A DNA stretch of 64,000 bases from Apodemus sylvaticus (lineage: Eukaryota > Chordata > Mammalia > Rodentia > Muridae). Of this stretch, positions 11,162 to 23,183 are shown one piece after another (within the stretch, counting starts at the first letter, position 1; each line of letters starts with the position of its first letter). The notes below the pieces were generated by a model, which worked only from the letters and a program-made list of their open reading frames with translations, ran no database searches and had not been told where the DNA came from. A program made the position numbers and the translations under genes. The stretch covers positions 8,745,360 to 8,809,359 of the forward strand of contig NC_067485.1 in the NCBI RefSeq assembly GCF_947179515.1, read 5' to 3'.

Positions 11162-11168
11162 CAAGCGC
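11029..11168. repeat. Compound (GT)n microsatellite
   Basis: Pure GT at 11029-11069, a 25-bp spacer with catgagcatgttcatg, then GT/GC (gcgtgtgcgtgtgcatgtg) and GT to about 11168. Left-handed Z-DNA-prone alternating sequence. Overlapping open frames are artefacts. Confidence 0.97.
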
Positions 11169-12548
11169 ACACGCGCATGTGCTGGGAGAGATTCCCAGCT
11201 GTATGACTGCAAGATCTAACCTTCACTCTAGAAGGCCATGAGGCAGAGAGCTGCCCTGTCACCCTCATCATGGGAACTAGGGAACCATCCTCTCTGGGCC
11301 AGGACCTTCCTCCTGGGGGTTGACTCTAAAGAAAGTACAGAGATACAATGGAGAGTCATCCAAATGGCCCTGCTGCAGGAACAAGATCCCGAGTTCATAG
11401 CCATTGCCTACACAAGGAAGGGTAAAGTCTCTGCAGGCAAGGCCTCTGATGTTCCCACCAGGTCATTCCCAGGACAAGATTTCATCTTTGATTCTAAGTA
11501 CCACTTCTCATTTTCTCCACCTGACATCTGGGTTCTAAGTGAAGAGTTTGTATCAACAAACCTTCTTTGTCCTCATTTGGATGTCCACAGTCAGATCCTA
11601 CACCTATCCGTGAGAATATTCTAGAATTCATCTTTAAGCACATGTCAGAGGTGGCATTTAGAAGAAGAGCTTTGGAACATGCAACCTTCTGGTGCACAAG
11701 AGTGGCCAGGTGAATCAGATGCTACTGAGATTCCTGTGCCCTGACTGCTGTGTTGTAGACACATTAACGCAATTCACTGCTAGGTGGAGCTAACGTAGAC
11801 ACAGACATCACGGAAAGGCTTTCATCCTGAATCTTACCTCCAGACCATTTATACTGATTAATTTATAAGAATCCACCCCACTTCCTCCAGTTTAGCCAGG
11901 GTCCTTTCCCCAGCCCACCCCTACAATCACTTAGTACTTTCTCTGTCGTCAGAAACAATCCACTCTGTCTTTGTGCTGAAACAATCACCTTGTGTCCATT
12001 ATGTTGTTCACACAAAACTTAAAGAAATAGTTTTTTGAAACATACATTCAACCAGTGGACAAGTTACAAACATGAATTTTAAAATGCTGAGATTCAAAAG
12101 AAATTATTCCTGATAAATTTTTGTTGACAGCAAAAGCCAAATTCAATGGATCCCCCTTTTAAAAAGGAAATGGGAATCTACCAGTGTTAATGGCAAGAAT
12201 TAATTTAAAATGTTACTACAGGTAGCAGCGTATCTTTGTTCTCATCTTCTGATTGGTGAGAACACACACACACACACAGTTTTACCTAAATACAATAGGT
12301 GATGGCACGAGGGTAAACACTTTCTCCTAGTGAACTCAGCATATGGACCACTATTTAAAACAAGCAACCACCAAATGTGAGAAGTCCCATAGTGTCAGCT
12401 TATCACACAGGCCCAGGGTTTTCCTTGTTAAAAGGAATGATCCCGTTTCCATGGTATCTGAGGAAAACTTTAATTTATGAGCAACGAATGCACTGTCGTC
12501 AATAGACATTCGTAACTTAACTCATCCTCCCTATAAAAAACTGTCAGA
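11169..12548. other. Single-copy sequence, no gene recognised
   Basis: A 128-codon plus frame at 11238-11624 has no domain, signal or splice pattern I recognise. A (CA)8 run lies near 12263-12280. The rest is ordinary AT-moderate DNA. Confidence 0.5.
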
Positions 12549-12712
12549 CAGCCAGGCAGACACACCTTTAACCCAAGTGCTCAGGAGGCAGAGGCAGGCA
12601 GATCTCTGAGTCTGAGGGCAGCCTGATCTACAGAGTGAATTCCAGGATAACCAAGGCTACATAAAAGAGAAACTCTGTCTCAAAAAACAAAGAGAGGGGG
12701 GGGGGGAATATG
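12549..12712 (+). mobile_element. B1 SINE plus G-run
   Basis: agccaggcagacacaccttt, aacccaagtgctcaggaggc, agaggcaggcagatctctga and ctgatctacagagtgaattc follow the B1 consensus; the tail is caaaaaacaaagagag followed by about 11 G. Confidence 0.92.
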
Positions 12713-13375
12713 GTGTTTGATACTTATTTGGAGAGAGGCTACTTTGAGTTTACTAATCTGTCCTCTTATTTCCTCTCCTTTTTGGTCCTCTTTGGGTACA
12801 GATACTAAGGGTCAGAATAATATGGAGAACAGGCAGCTGATCCTCAGGTGTGGAGCTCAAAAGCTAGGTAGGGCTCATGCATAGAGAAGCAAGAATCAGA
12901 AGCAGATGCGGAAGTCTGACTGGGAGTGAGATTCCTTTCCACCACACACTAGGGGTGGATACACCTAAGGTCACAGAGGAAGACTGGCAACAGGAGGCGC
13001 TTCACAAAGAACAGAAAGAGCTACCCTCATCATGCAGAGACCAGAAGGTAACCAGGCAGACAGCATGCGAGCCCTTCCGACTCCAGCTGAGGATCAGCGA
13101 GAAGGAACAAATCTCAGCAGGGCTTTTCCCTGAGTTTGTGTGGAAGGCACAAGAGCCCTTTTCTCTGTCAGGAACAATGGATACTCAGAGCCAGAAAGAA
13201 CATTTCTGTTGTCAAAGTGATACTCCGCCACACACATCTACCTGGGCTTGACCGCCGTGAAGTTCACTCACTATTGTCAAGTGCCACGTTTGAGAGCAGG
13301 GCATCAGATCTGGCCTGCCAATCCCAGGGCCCTTTTACCTACTGCCACCAAACCACCTAAACCAGAACTGCAGTT
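12713..13375. other. Single-copy sequence, no gene recognised
   Basis: A 124-codon plus frame (12877-13251) is present without recognisable motifs; composition resembles its surroundings and I do not call it a gene. Confidence 0.5.
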
Positions 13376-13572
13376 TTGGCGAGGCTGTTGAGAAGGCTCC
13401 CAGGTTAAGAGCACTTGCTGCTCTCTAGAGGACCCAGGTTCAGTTCCTAGCATTCGTATGATTCACTCATTGCAGGGACACTAGCGCCCTCTTCGGGCCT
13501 TCACAGGCTTCTGCATGCATGTGGTGCATGTAAACGCATACAGAAGAATACACAAATACATAAAATAAATAT
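13376..13572 (+). mobile_element. B2/B3 SINE
   Basis: gttgagaaggctcccaggtt, aagagcacttgctgctctct, ggacccaggttcagttccta and a cataaaataaata tail follow the tRNA-derived B3 layout, including a GGTTCAGTTCC B-box-like block. Confidence 0.85.
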
Positions 13573-13697
13573 CAGATGGACATGGTGGTATAAGCCTTTA
13601 ATCCAAGCAAACCATAGAGTGGCAGGTGGGGTGGATCTCTGTGAGCCTAAGGCCAATCTGGTCTACAAAGTGAGTCCCAGGCCAGTCAGAGCTATAT

Positions 13698-13700
<3 letters not shown>
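13573..13700 (+). mobile_element. B1 SINE, degenerate
   Basis: atggacatggtggtataagc, ctttaatccaagc, ggtggatctctgtgagccta, ggccaatctggtctacaaag and tcccaggccagtcagagcta match B1. It lies immediately after a B3 and before a CT tract. Confidence 0.85.
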
Positions 13701-13753
<53 letters not shown>

Positions 13754-13842
13754 CCTCCCTTTCCATCTCTCACTCACTCCCTCCATCTCTGTCCCTCTGT
13801 CTCTGTATCTCTGTCTCTGTCTCTCCTCTCTCTCTTCCTCTC
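13700..13842. repeat. (CT)n polypyrimidine tract
   Basis: About 50 bp of pure CT followed by interrupted CT/CCT with TCTGTCTC variants, probably grown from the B1 tail. Confidence 0.97.
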
Positions 13843-15108
13843 TCATGCACACACAAAGACAACAAATAATAGATTTAAGAAACGGAAAGCTTTCCTTATT
13901 TATCTTACCTGGAAAAAGCTAAACAGTAAAAAAAAAAAAAAAAAATACAAAACATGCATTGGTAGCATGAGTAAATAAAAAAGGGTAAGCCTGCCAGAGC
14001 ATGGCACTTACGGAGTGCTAGATGCTCGTTTGTGAAATGTCCATCAGTAGGCTCTTTGTGGTTGCAGTAACAGAACCGTGATCACACAGGGAGTGGAGAT
14101 GGAAGTAGATGGGCCCTGTAGAGTCCTGGGAAAGCTACCTCCCAGGAAAGGCACAGGCAGCCCGCTTCCAGGGCAACGGGGCCCTAGGCATGCAGCCTCA
14201 TGTCTTCCTTCCCTCTGTGGAGGTTCATAGGCCCAAGCACCATAGCCATGGCTCACCACAACCTGGAGAGGCTGGCTGTACATGGAGCCCCGGGTACAAA
14301 CGACTTAAGGAAGGCCTGCGTGGATAGGCTTGCTTAAGATATCCATCCAAGACCACTGAGTGTGGCCAGAGGGTAGATAGTACAATATGGTGGTGACTCT
14401 CTTGATCACTGTGTTCTTGCTATGTACAAAAGAGGGGTCAAAGCAGACTAAGTTGCTGGGTAGATGATCCCCAAAGCAAAGGATTAATGAGAGGACCGGG
14501 AAAGGGTAAAATTGGACCACAAAAAGGCCATGTGGCTATAAAGATAACCATCCTTTATATGCATTGTAACCTGATATTCTGGTCATCATGGGTGGGGTAG
14601 AAAATGTCCATGGCTCTTGTATCTCTTGCCTCTATAAAAACTGTTGCAAATGCTACCTGGGAAACAGCAAGACTCCAGACTCCAAACTGTATCTCTGGTC
14701 ACCAGACAGCCTTAGTGGTATACTATACCAGGGGAAATCTTTGCTCCGCCTTCCTCGGATGTCTGGATACACAGGGCTTATTTCTGCACCCATGAAGTCC
14801 ATCTGCCAGCTCTCATGCTCCTTGGAGTGAAGTCACATTGAGGAGTGAGGGAGAAGGGGGCCCCCAGATGCAGGGATGTTAGTCAGGAGGCAAGATGAGT
14901 GTCCTGTGGTGTTAGCATGGGAGACAAAAGTCCTAGTGTGGGTGTCTTAAGATTTCCTCTGGCCCTGGAATTCCCAAGCCTTCTCAGAACCTCAAAGCCC
15001 AGTCCCCGGTGCATGCTAGGCTGATGGCGGTGGAGACAGACAACAAGCTCAACTGTTGACCCCACGTCCTTGTGGGTAACACTGCGGACATCTGTATAGC
15101 AAATGGAG

Positions 15109-15110
<2 letters not shown>
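13843..15110. other. Single-copy sequence, no gene recognised
   Basis: An A run lies at about 13930-13946. Several 60-80 codon open frames occur near 14100-14830 without any domain. A GGGGGCCCCC near 14858 is a short palindrome. Confidence 0.5.
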
Positions 15111-15189
<79 letters not shown>

Positions 15190-15240
15190 TTCTCTCTCTC
15201 TCCCTCCCTCCCTCCCTCCCTCCCCCCTCTCTCCCTCATT
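15111..15240. repeat. (CT)n polypyrimidine tract
   Basis: About 65 bp of pure CT, then CTTT interruptions and CCCTCCCT blocks, all pyrimidine on the plus strand. Confidence 0.97.
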
Positions 15241-16462
15241 CTTGCTCTGTTCCTTCTTTATAAAGCAAGTTAACCTATACAGGTGGGAAGATGAAAAAAA
15301 TTAAAAGACACCACAGCGTTAAGAGACAAAGAAATGAAAGACAACCTTTTTGATTTTTGGTGCAGTGAAATCTGCTAACAGCCCAGCCTCCACTCACAGA
15401 GGCTGGTATTTCATGATCACCCCTGAGTTATGGATACAACAACACTGATAAGTGGAGAAATACTTTGAGGCTTTTACACAAAACCTCCATGACTTTCTCA
15501 CCATGAGATGAAGTATGAGAAGTGTGGGTCCCACGGTGATTAAACAGATTTTATAGGCAATGCTTCAAACAAGCACCAGGCTGTGTGTCTTCAGCTATTG
15601 TTGCGATGATTTCATTAGGTTCTCTGATAAATAATGCAGGCTCTAATGATGCATTTCCTCTTTTAAAAAAACCCACAATGGAAACTCCATTTCATAAAGC
15701 AAAGAAGAACTATGGCTTCTGTTTAATTTTTATTACTTTTAAATTAATCTGTAAGGCCTTAAGAAGTGGATACTGACTTGAAAGGGGAGAATAAAAGGGA
15801 GGGAAAAGGTTTACCTGTTTAAAAGGTGAACCCATGCCCGGGTGAGTGGAAAATGGATCTAGGTCAATAGCCAGCACGGAAACCCCACCTTCCTCCACTA
15901 AGCCCTTTCCAGATCACAAAAGAAAGCGGTCCTGCCAAATTAAAACTCTCCATAACAATAAACCCTGATTTAATGCAGTCATTATTTTTCCATTAAATCT
16001 GAATATCATCTAATGCATGGATGTTATTTTAAACCTACTACACTAATGCAAACCCAGCATTCCTTATAAATCAGACCTAAATGCTCAGTCAGTAGTCATT
16101 ACTGCTATTGACAATCACAGGACCTCATCCCCAAGGGCACAGCCTCCTCAACCCCTGCCTCCAGACACAGGCGGAAAGAACAGAGATGTATTTCTCCAGT
16201 GGAGATGCTTGCTAGAGCGCATGGACTGAGTCAGTAAAACCCTGGAGCTCTCGGCCTAATCTGGTCCAACACGTGACCCTTGCTTCTCCAGGCCACACGA
16301 GGCTGGGAACAGTTCGGACTTACACTTAAAACACCAGGGAAATAGAAACTTCTTTAAGGGTTTAAAGCAGAGGAAAGCTGATGGTGGAGATTGGGCCCAC
16401 TGGGAAAGATGTATATGGAATGGCTGAGAGACTGGACAGGAGATGGTACAAGCCAAAGAGTA
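15241..16462. other. Single-copy, AT-rich sequence, possible conserved non-coding element
   Basis: No repeats recognised over about 1.2 kb. The parts at 15580-15770 and 15940-16110 are AT-rich, non-repetitive and carry several TAAT-type homeodomain-like motifs (tttaattt, aattaatc, ctaatgcat). This texture is typical of conserved non-coding elements, but conservation cannot be judged from one sequence. Confidence 0.35.
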
Positions 16463-17062
16463 GGCAGTTCTGTAACCATGGGCAGTTCTACAACCATGGG
16501 CAGTTCTACAACCATGGGCAGTTCTACAACCAAGAGCAGTTCTACAACCAAGAGCAGTTCTACAACCGTGGGCAGCTCTGTGATCATGGGCAGTTCTGTA
16601 ACCATGGGCAGTTCTGTCTGTAACCATGGGCAGTTCTGTAACCACGGGCAGTTCTGCCTGTAACCATGGGCAGTTCTGTAACCATGGGCAGTTCTACAAC
16701 CATGGGCAGTTAGTTCTACAACCATGGGCAGTTCTACAACCATGGGCAGCTCTGTGACCATGGGCAGTTCTGTAACCATGGGCAGTTCTGTCTGTAACCA
16801 TGGGCAGTTCTGTAACCATGGGCAGTTCTGTCTGTAACCATGGGCAACTCTGTGACCATGGGCAGTTCTGTAACCATGGGCAGTTCTACAACCATGGGCA
16901 GTTAGTTCTACAACCAAGAGCAGTTCTACAACCATGGGCAGCTCTGTGACCATGGGCAGTTCTGTGACCATGGGCAGTTCTGTCTGTAACCATGGGCAGT
17001 TCTGTAGCCATGGGCAGTTCTGTATGTTACCATGGGCAGTTCTGTAACCACGGGCAGTTCTG
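16463..17062. repeat. 18-bp minisatellite, about 32 units, with higher-order structure
   Basis: The unit is close to ggcagttctgtaaccatg. Most units create CCATGG at their junction. Variants: TACAACC versus TGTAACC versus TGTGACC, an AGCAG start after CAAG, and 22-bp units carrying either a CTGT insertion (tgtctgtaacc) or a GTTA insertion (gttagttc). The GTTA-bearing unit recurs 192 bp apart (16709 and 16901) with similar neighbours between, so ten units form a higher-order repeat. Both strands stay open over long stretches (up to 241 codons on the minus strand) because the unit is 6 codons; I regard these as artefacts. Confidence 0.97.
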
Positions 17063-17175
17063 TGAAGAGCAAGTAACACCAGGAATCATGGGCAAGAGAT
17101 GTTGGGAGAATATGGAAAACACATCAGGCATTCATAAACTCAGATGAGACTTGAGCAATGGTGATAATGCTGTTT

Positions 17176-17322
17176 AGCTGGGCAGTGGTGGTGCATGACT
17201 TTAATCCCAGTGCTTGGGAGGCAGAGACAGGCAAATCTCTGAGTTCAAGGCCAGCCTGGCCTACAGAGTGAGTTACGGGACAACCAGGGCTACACAGAGA
17301 AACCCTGTCTCAAACAAAAAAA
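17176..17322 (+). mobile_element. B1 SINE
   Basis: gctgggcagtggtggtgcat, gactttaatcccagtgcttg, gaggcagagacaggcaaatc, aaggccagcctggcctacag, and the A-rich tail caaacaaaaaaaa: near-consensus B1 with Pol III A-box and B-box regions. Confidence 0.97.
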
Positions 17323-18299
17323 ATGCTATTTAAGTCACAAAGCAGAAACATTTTGCACCTGTCCTTTCCCTTTTCTCTGACCATCTACCTATTGACTAAA
17401 TGCATGAGAAGACAGCTGATATCAGAGTCTCAGAAATGTAGAGACATTTGTCCCTAAGACAAGAGCCACGCAGAAGAAGGAAGGGTGTGGCTAGAGATAG
17501 CTGTGTTCCTATTCTATTGTCTGCCTGGGCTGGGCAGCTCCAAACTTTGCTTCAAGTGCTACCACACACGTTCTGCTAAGAACCACCTAGGTTGGTAAGA
17601 ACTTATTCAACCACTGTTAATTTGCTGAACCCTAAATAGTCTGTGGGATACTGAGTATCACAGTTGTTCCCTAGGGGTTTAGTCTAGCCTCTGGGGAGAA
17701 ACTTTGTTCTAAGAGGGCTTTGTCCTGGGCCAGGTTCTAAAGTTGGAACCCATAGGTGTCTCTTTCAAGTATCCCTTACCACTGTTGTCTGACTTGGGGA
17801 TAGGCACACACGCTACAGAAAAGGCTGGTCAGAGCCTGGTCAGCCTGGTTGTAAGATTGAACCCAAGAGGGTTCGACGTGTCTTTAGGATTGTGCCCTGC
17901 AAACTTAGAAACTAAAAGCCACAGACAAAGTTACATGTGATTGTGGGAACTGACAAAAGAGACTTGGCTACTCACCAGAGGTCAACGGTCAACTGAGGGA
18001 GAGAGAGAAATAACCATGGAAACCCAGCTGCAGTCCGAACCTTGAGAGCAAGTCATCCCAACCACCACAGAACTTGACAGCTAGTGGAACTAGCAGACTC
18101 CTTTATGGTTTTAAATGATTCCAGCTTTCTATAGCTAGCTTGGAGAGACCTAAGTGATACAGGGTAGTTGGTTCTCCAAAGGATCAGCATGTGGCAGATT
18201 TATTTTACTTACTACTATTTCTTTCTTGTAAAGTTTTAATATTTTTTATCATGTCTCCCAGGAGCTAAAACGGTGATCATCTTAACTCTCATAGGATGA
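17323..18299. other. Single-copy sequence, no gene recognised
   Basis: Ordinary DNA; nothing beyond short open frames was recognised. Confidence 0.5.
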
Positions 18300-18740
18300 C
18301 AATACATTTCTCACCCTCAGTGTATACCCACCTTAAATATATTTCCAACGCAATACAGACATCCCTACCATTGTCCTCCACCTCAAGGCGACTTTCTTAA
18401 CTTCCAATGTCTGCATAGAAGCCACACCTCAACTCCTCCTGTCATCTGGCTGATTAATATCTGCCTCCTGCCTTTTATTATCTTTGTTCAAATGTGATCT
18501 GAGACCCTAGGCCCTCAGTCAAGGGACAGGCAAACCCCACGTAAGCCAGCTTCTAGAGATGCCACCTTCTCTGAAGTCTTACTGCAGGTGACAGTGGTGG
18601 TCAAAGCTTGCCTGTCGCCTTCTCCTCTTTGATGATAGGTCTCCACACGTGGACTTTAAGGCCCTCCTTGAAGTCAAACGCATGGTTTACTGTGAGGTCT
18701 AGGAGGCACTCAGTACAGGCTGCCCAATGACCAATTAAAT
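18300..18740 (+). mobile_element. Probable L2 LINE 3'-end relic
   Basis: tttgttcaaatgtgatctga, a later ggactttaaggccctc-type segment and ggcactcagtacaggctgcc occur in the order of the L2 3' end (TCAAATGTCACCTTCTCAG, GAATGTAAGCTCCATGAGG, GGCACTCAATAAATATTTG). Identity is low and the boundaries are guesses. Confidence 0.42.
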
Positions 18741-19505
18741 CTGTACATTTTTAACTTTACTATCCTAACAGTGTGCTATGAGGCTCTGGGTCCCTTTTTT
18801 GCCCTTGACTCAAACAATTCAAGATATTTCATAAACTTACTTTTCTTGTACTGACAGGGTGTAGAGACGGCATGAGGAAACCCACTACTTTGAATTCTAA
18901 TCTAAGAAATTAGTAACATAGGAAGAGATATGTTTTGCCTTGTATCCCAACAGGGTTAGAAGCCATAGCTCCTGTCCAGTGCAATGGGCTGCCCAGCTCC
19001 TTCCATTTGTAGTTGGCAAGGTTGGCAGCGTAGGGGTTAGAGGTCATATGTATGGCAGATCGGGACTGGGTGGGTCATTTAAGTGACAGGGGTGAGGGGG
19101 AGACAAAAAGTTGAGGCAGGTGGGAGGAGCCCCGGAGAGCAGTAGTGGGTAAATCTGATTAAAATACACTGTAGACATATATGAAATTCTTAAAGAGCAA
19201 ATAAAAAATAAAACATTTAAAAAAGAGCACTCTCATTACTCAAGGCACTGTCCATGCATAATTTAGAATTCAGTTGTCAAGTTCAACAAAAAAAGCTTGA
19301 GAGGACAAAGAAAGCTTCCGGCATGAATGAGCTGTAGAGCAATCTATAAGGTTTGGGGGAAATGACATTCTATAATATTAAGTCCTAAAAGGCATAAAAA
19401 AAAAATCTGACCCTTGACTCAAAGGTTTATCTCCAGTAAAGATGTCTGCCCTTCTCCTCAGAGGCACTGCATACCTTGTGACTCCTTATGTGGTATGTGT
19501 TGATA
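18741..19505. other. Single-copy sequence, no gene recognised
   Basis: Includes a G/A-rich patch at about 19085-19140 and A-rich sequence at 19195-19225. No family was identified. Confidence 0.5.
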
Positions 19506-19509
19506 CTAT

Positions 19510-19760
19510 ATTTTGAAAGTTTTTTGTTTATTTTATTAATTATTATTACTTTTATTTTTTTACAGTCCAGTCTTTACCCCCTTCCCAGTTCACCCTCCCA
19601 CAGTTCATCCTGTTGCTCCTCCTCCCTGTCTCCAAGAGAATGTCCTGACCCCCTCCATCCTCCACTCCCACCCCCAACTCCCCACCAGGTCTCTCCACTC
19701 CCTGGGGCCTCAAGTCTCTCGAGGGTTAGGCACATCATCTCTGGGTATACCACTCACACT
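19510..19760 (-). mobile_element. LINE-1 (Lx-type) 3'UTR fragment
   Basis: Starts with a T-rich run (antisense A-tail), then cagtccagtctttaccccct, cccagttcaccctcccacag, gtctctccactccctggggc, ctcaagtctctcgagggtta and ggcacatcatctctgggt, matching the antisense 3'UTR of old rodent L1. It is 5'-truncated and contains no ORF2. Confidence 0.75.
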
Positions 19761-19950
19761 GAAGAGCAGTCCATGCTATTCATTCTCACTGATGTAGCAC
19801 ATGGGGCCTAGAAATATGTCTACAGCTACTTTGGGTTTCCTAGGTGCAGCCCTACAAATTGGAACTTCTCGTTCTGCATTCTGTATATAATATACAGAGT
19901 GGGGGCATTTATCTGAGCAAGAAAGCTTACCAGCTGTTATGCCATGGAGG

Positions 19951-19954
<4 letters not shown>

Positions 19955-19995
<41 letters not shown>
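19955..19995. repeat. (CA)n microsatellite
   Basis: About 20 CA dinucleotides, uninterrupted. Confidence 0.97.
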
Positions 19996-19998
<3 letters not shown>

Positions 19999-20352
19999 CA
20001 ACCATTAACTGCCTGTGTCCCTCACCCTCATCCACCCACCACAGCATCGTTAACAGGCCCAGTCTTGTGAAGGTCTCATCCCGGTAGCCGCTGCAGCTGA
20101 GTTTGTGTGTGCAACAGCCGCCTCACCTCCAGAGAACGGCATTGCACAGCAGTCTTTCCCATCCTTCTGCTCCAAACACTTTTTCCCCACAAGACTTGGA
20201 AAGAAGGGTGGAACTGTCCTGCATGCGGGCAAGCGCTCACCAGGCACCGGCCTCACCTCTTTGTCTAACTAGTTGTGTGTTACCCACCACCCACTGCCAA
20301 CGGTGCTTCCCTGACCAAGGCTGACAGCAGAAGCAGTCAGTGGGTATAAATG
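19996..20352. other. Single-copy sequence, no gene recognised
   Basis: A 350-bp segment of ordinary GC-moderate DNA. Confidence 0.5.
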
Positions 20353-20560
20353 TCAGCATTAGGCTACTGAGATGGCTCCACTGGTGAAGCTGCTTGCTGC
20401 ACAGGCCTGGGGACCTGAGTTCAATTCCTGGGGGCCACATTAAGGAGGAGAGAAAGGACCGACTCCACAAAGTTGACCTCTCACTTCCACACTTACATCA
20501 TTGTGTGCATACACATGAATGGCACACACACATTCAATAATAACACATAGAATTTAAAAT
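20353..20560 (+). mobile_element. B3 SINE
   Basis: ctgagatggctccactggtg, aagctgcttgctgcacaggc, gacctgagttcaattcctgg, ccgactccacaaagttgacc and a CA-rich end (ggcacacacacattc) match B3. Confidence 0.9.
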
Positions 20561-21730
20561 TATTTAGGATGTAGTCTGATACCATACGTAGTTTATAAAA
20601 CTACAATCGTAAATCCTGCCCCAGGAACTATGAGCTTTCTAGTCACGGGCTACTGACAAGGTTTATAGTGACTGGTAGGAGTCCCTGCTATGGAGTGGGC
20701 CAAAAATCCCATCAGGAAGTACTGTCCCCATGATGGTGATGCCACTGCAGAACCCATGGGCGCATCTCGATACCTGGCAGGGTGGTGCTACAGAGTCTAG
20801 CTGAGTGAGTCTGACGACCTCTCTCTGCCAGAGCCTGCATAGTACATTCTGGGATGTGAAAACCGGCTGGCAGGGAGAAAGCTACAGCTCAGTCCAGGCT
20901 TGATTTCCCTACATCCTACAACCCAAATACACAAATGCAGCTTGCATTTGTCTAAAGCAGACTTCTTTCTTCTGTGCCTTCGAAGGGTATTTTGTTGTGT
21001 AGACACTAGAATGAATAGATAACCACTGAGTTCAGAGTCAATGTTTTAAACTATTACTTTAGAAATTTAATTATCTTTCTTTGATAGTTTACCCTTTTCA
21101 GTTTTTTAAAGTAATATCTGATATCCTGAAGTTTCCCTGCATTGACTTGAGTATAATGTTCATTTTTTTCCATCTCATTTGGGGTTTACGAGGCTCTCTA
21201 AATGGAGGATTAGTGTTCAGCAAATCTTGAAACCCTGTCAGACCTGACTCTGATGCTGTGCCTCCTCCCACCTCTCCTCCACCCCCCTGGATTCCCACTG
21301 AACTTACACCAAACCTTATTCTGTGTATTTCCACCTATGACTTTTACTGAAATGTACAGAATTTCTCTGGCTGCCCCTGCTGAGCACACATATTCTCTCT
21401 TCAGCCATGTCTTATGTGATATTAAGACATCTGACGCCCATTGAACAGTAACTGTGCTATTGTTTTTGTTTTTCCATTCAAATTGGTGAAGTGCCACCCC
21501 AACCCCTATAGACAGCTCACCTACAGAGACAGCCTACCAGGAAGGAAGATCTGACCCATCCCCATGGTGCTGTGAGGCTCTGGCTGCTGGCAGTGGTCGG
21601 TACGACTCCATCAGAGTAAGCACAGCCCATCCAATCCCAGGCTTTCTGGACGTGTGTCAGTGTGTGTCCCTTCTTCATGCTCTCATCAACCCAGTCAGGT
21701 TTCCAGGACCAAGCCAAGATGGATGAACTG

Positions 21731-21731
<1 letters not shown>
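20561..21731. other. Single-copy sequence, no gene recognised
   Basis: No repeat longer than about 15 bp was recognised. Open frames of 60-95 codons on both strands lack family signatures. Confidence 0.5.

Positions 21732-21769
<38 letters not shown>
21732..21769. repeat. (GT)n microsatellite
   Basis: About 18 uninterrupted GT units. Confidence 0.97.
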
Positions 21770-21771
<2 letters not shown>

Positions 21772-22249
21772 AGATGTAATGGCTGCCACATAGTAAATGC
21801 ACAATTAATAGTTTGTGTGGTAGAAGTCCTTATTTGCAAAAAGTATATACATATATTTAACATGTATATTGTTATATAAATACAATATATAGGTATTTAA
21901 GTACATATTCTGTAACACACACACATTTTATATAAACCACCAACTTTAAGCTCCATCTTGAGGTGGGCAGAAAACCAGCCCTTCTTCTTTTCTTCTCCAT
22001 CCCGTGAATCACATCAAAAGCCCAAAATCCTACACCACAACAAAGTCCTGAATGGACAGCGCTGCTATCTGTCTGCCTGGTTACTGCAAAGTCACCAGCA
22101 TCTCTGTCCACACGGACACTCTAGGGCTCCTGTAGCCAGCTTGGGTGTGGGGACTGTGTGCATCACATACTTTCTGAAGATGGCTGTCTGAAAAGTAAGA
22201 CTGGGTCCCAGGATCTCTCAGATTGCTGAACCATGATCATGCAGAATCT
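21770..22249. other. Single-copy sequence with AT-rich start
   Basis: 21830-21930 is rich in ATAT steps; the rest is ordinary DNA without a recognised gene. Confidence 0.5.
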
Positions 22250-22405
22250 CTAGGTCCTCCTCCTCTTCCCCTTTTTCCTCCTCTCCCTCCTCCTCCTTCT
22301 CCCTCTTCTTTTTCTCCTTCCTCTTCCTCCTCTTCTTCCTCCTCTTCCTCTTCCTTATCCTCTTTCTTCTCTTCTTCCTCCTCCTCTTCCTCCTCCTCCT
22401 CCTCA
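22250..22405. repeat. (CCT/CTT)n polypyrimidine tract
   Basis: About 155 bp of almost pure pyrimidine made of CCT, CTT and CTC triplets (cctcctcctcttcc style). Triplet period gives poly-Ser on the plus strand and poly-Glu on the minus strand; these frames are not genes. Confidence 0.97.
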
Positions 22406-23118
22406 GAAAATCCTCCAGACTTCCGAGTGCTTAGACATTTAAAATACAGGCTAAATAACCATACTGTCACCGCCATCCCCATCCGCTCCTTGGGGACAGT
22501 GCAGGATACCTGTCTGCTTGGATGGAGGGACAGAAACGAAAAACAGCACTAACACTCAGCAGAAGGGTTAGCCTGTCACACTGGGGCTGACTGCACTAAT
22601 TTACTGGCTGGTTAACTTAGAAAAGGCTAGGCACTGAGTGGGAGTGGGAAAGGGCCCACAGAGCGCCAGCCATCCCTGCCAAGAATCTCTGGTGCTCAGT
22701 GGACCAGATCCTCCTGAGTGGAGGAGGGAAGGGCCGCAAAAGGAGGAAAGTCTGTCAGTCACATTAGAACCAGCATGCTAGGCCGCTAAAGTCTTTCCTT
22801 CTAAGGCCCTCTAGAATGCTACTTCTGACTAAGGCATACGTCACCTGTTAGACGCTGGTGAAATCCACTTGGCTGTAGAGGATTGTTACAGGCAGTACCT
22901 GAGTAGTCATCCCAAGAGGAGCTAAACTCTTTCCTGAAGTTCTACAGAAGCAGCCCCGAGGGATCACTCAGCCCAGGTAGGTGATAGGTCCCAAGAGGGG
23001 ACCAGGCTTTACACATTCAGAAGGATGCCTTATGTTCTCTAGGGAACCGGTTGACTCACACTCAAGAGCCCCCGGGAACTGAGCCTCTGGTGCCTGCAGT
23101 GGTGATCCGTTCACTTAC

Positions 23119-23120
<2 letters not shown>
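22406..23120. other. Single-copy sequence, no gene recognised
   Basis: Ordinary GC-moderate DNA with no recognised family. Confidence 0.5.

Positions 23121-23183
<63 letters not shown>

Noticed and set aside
16354..17079. 241-codon minus-strand frame with a Thr-Glu-Leu-Pro-Met-Val repeat
   Set aside because: It is the 18-bp minisatellite read in one frame; the array has 22-bp units that shift frame, and the other strand is open as well.
22237..22552. Poly-Glu (minus) and poly-Ser (plus) frames
   Set aside because: They are translations of a CCT/CTT polypyrimidine tract.
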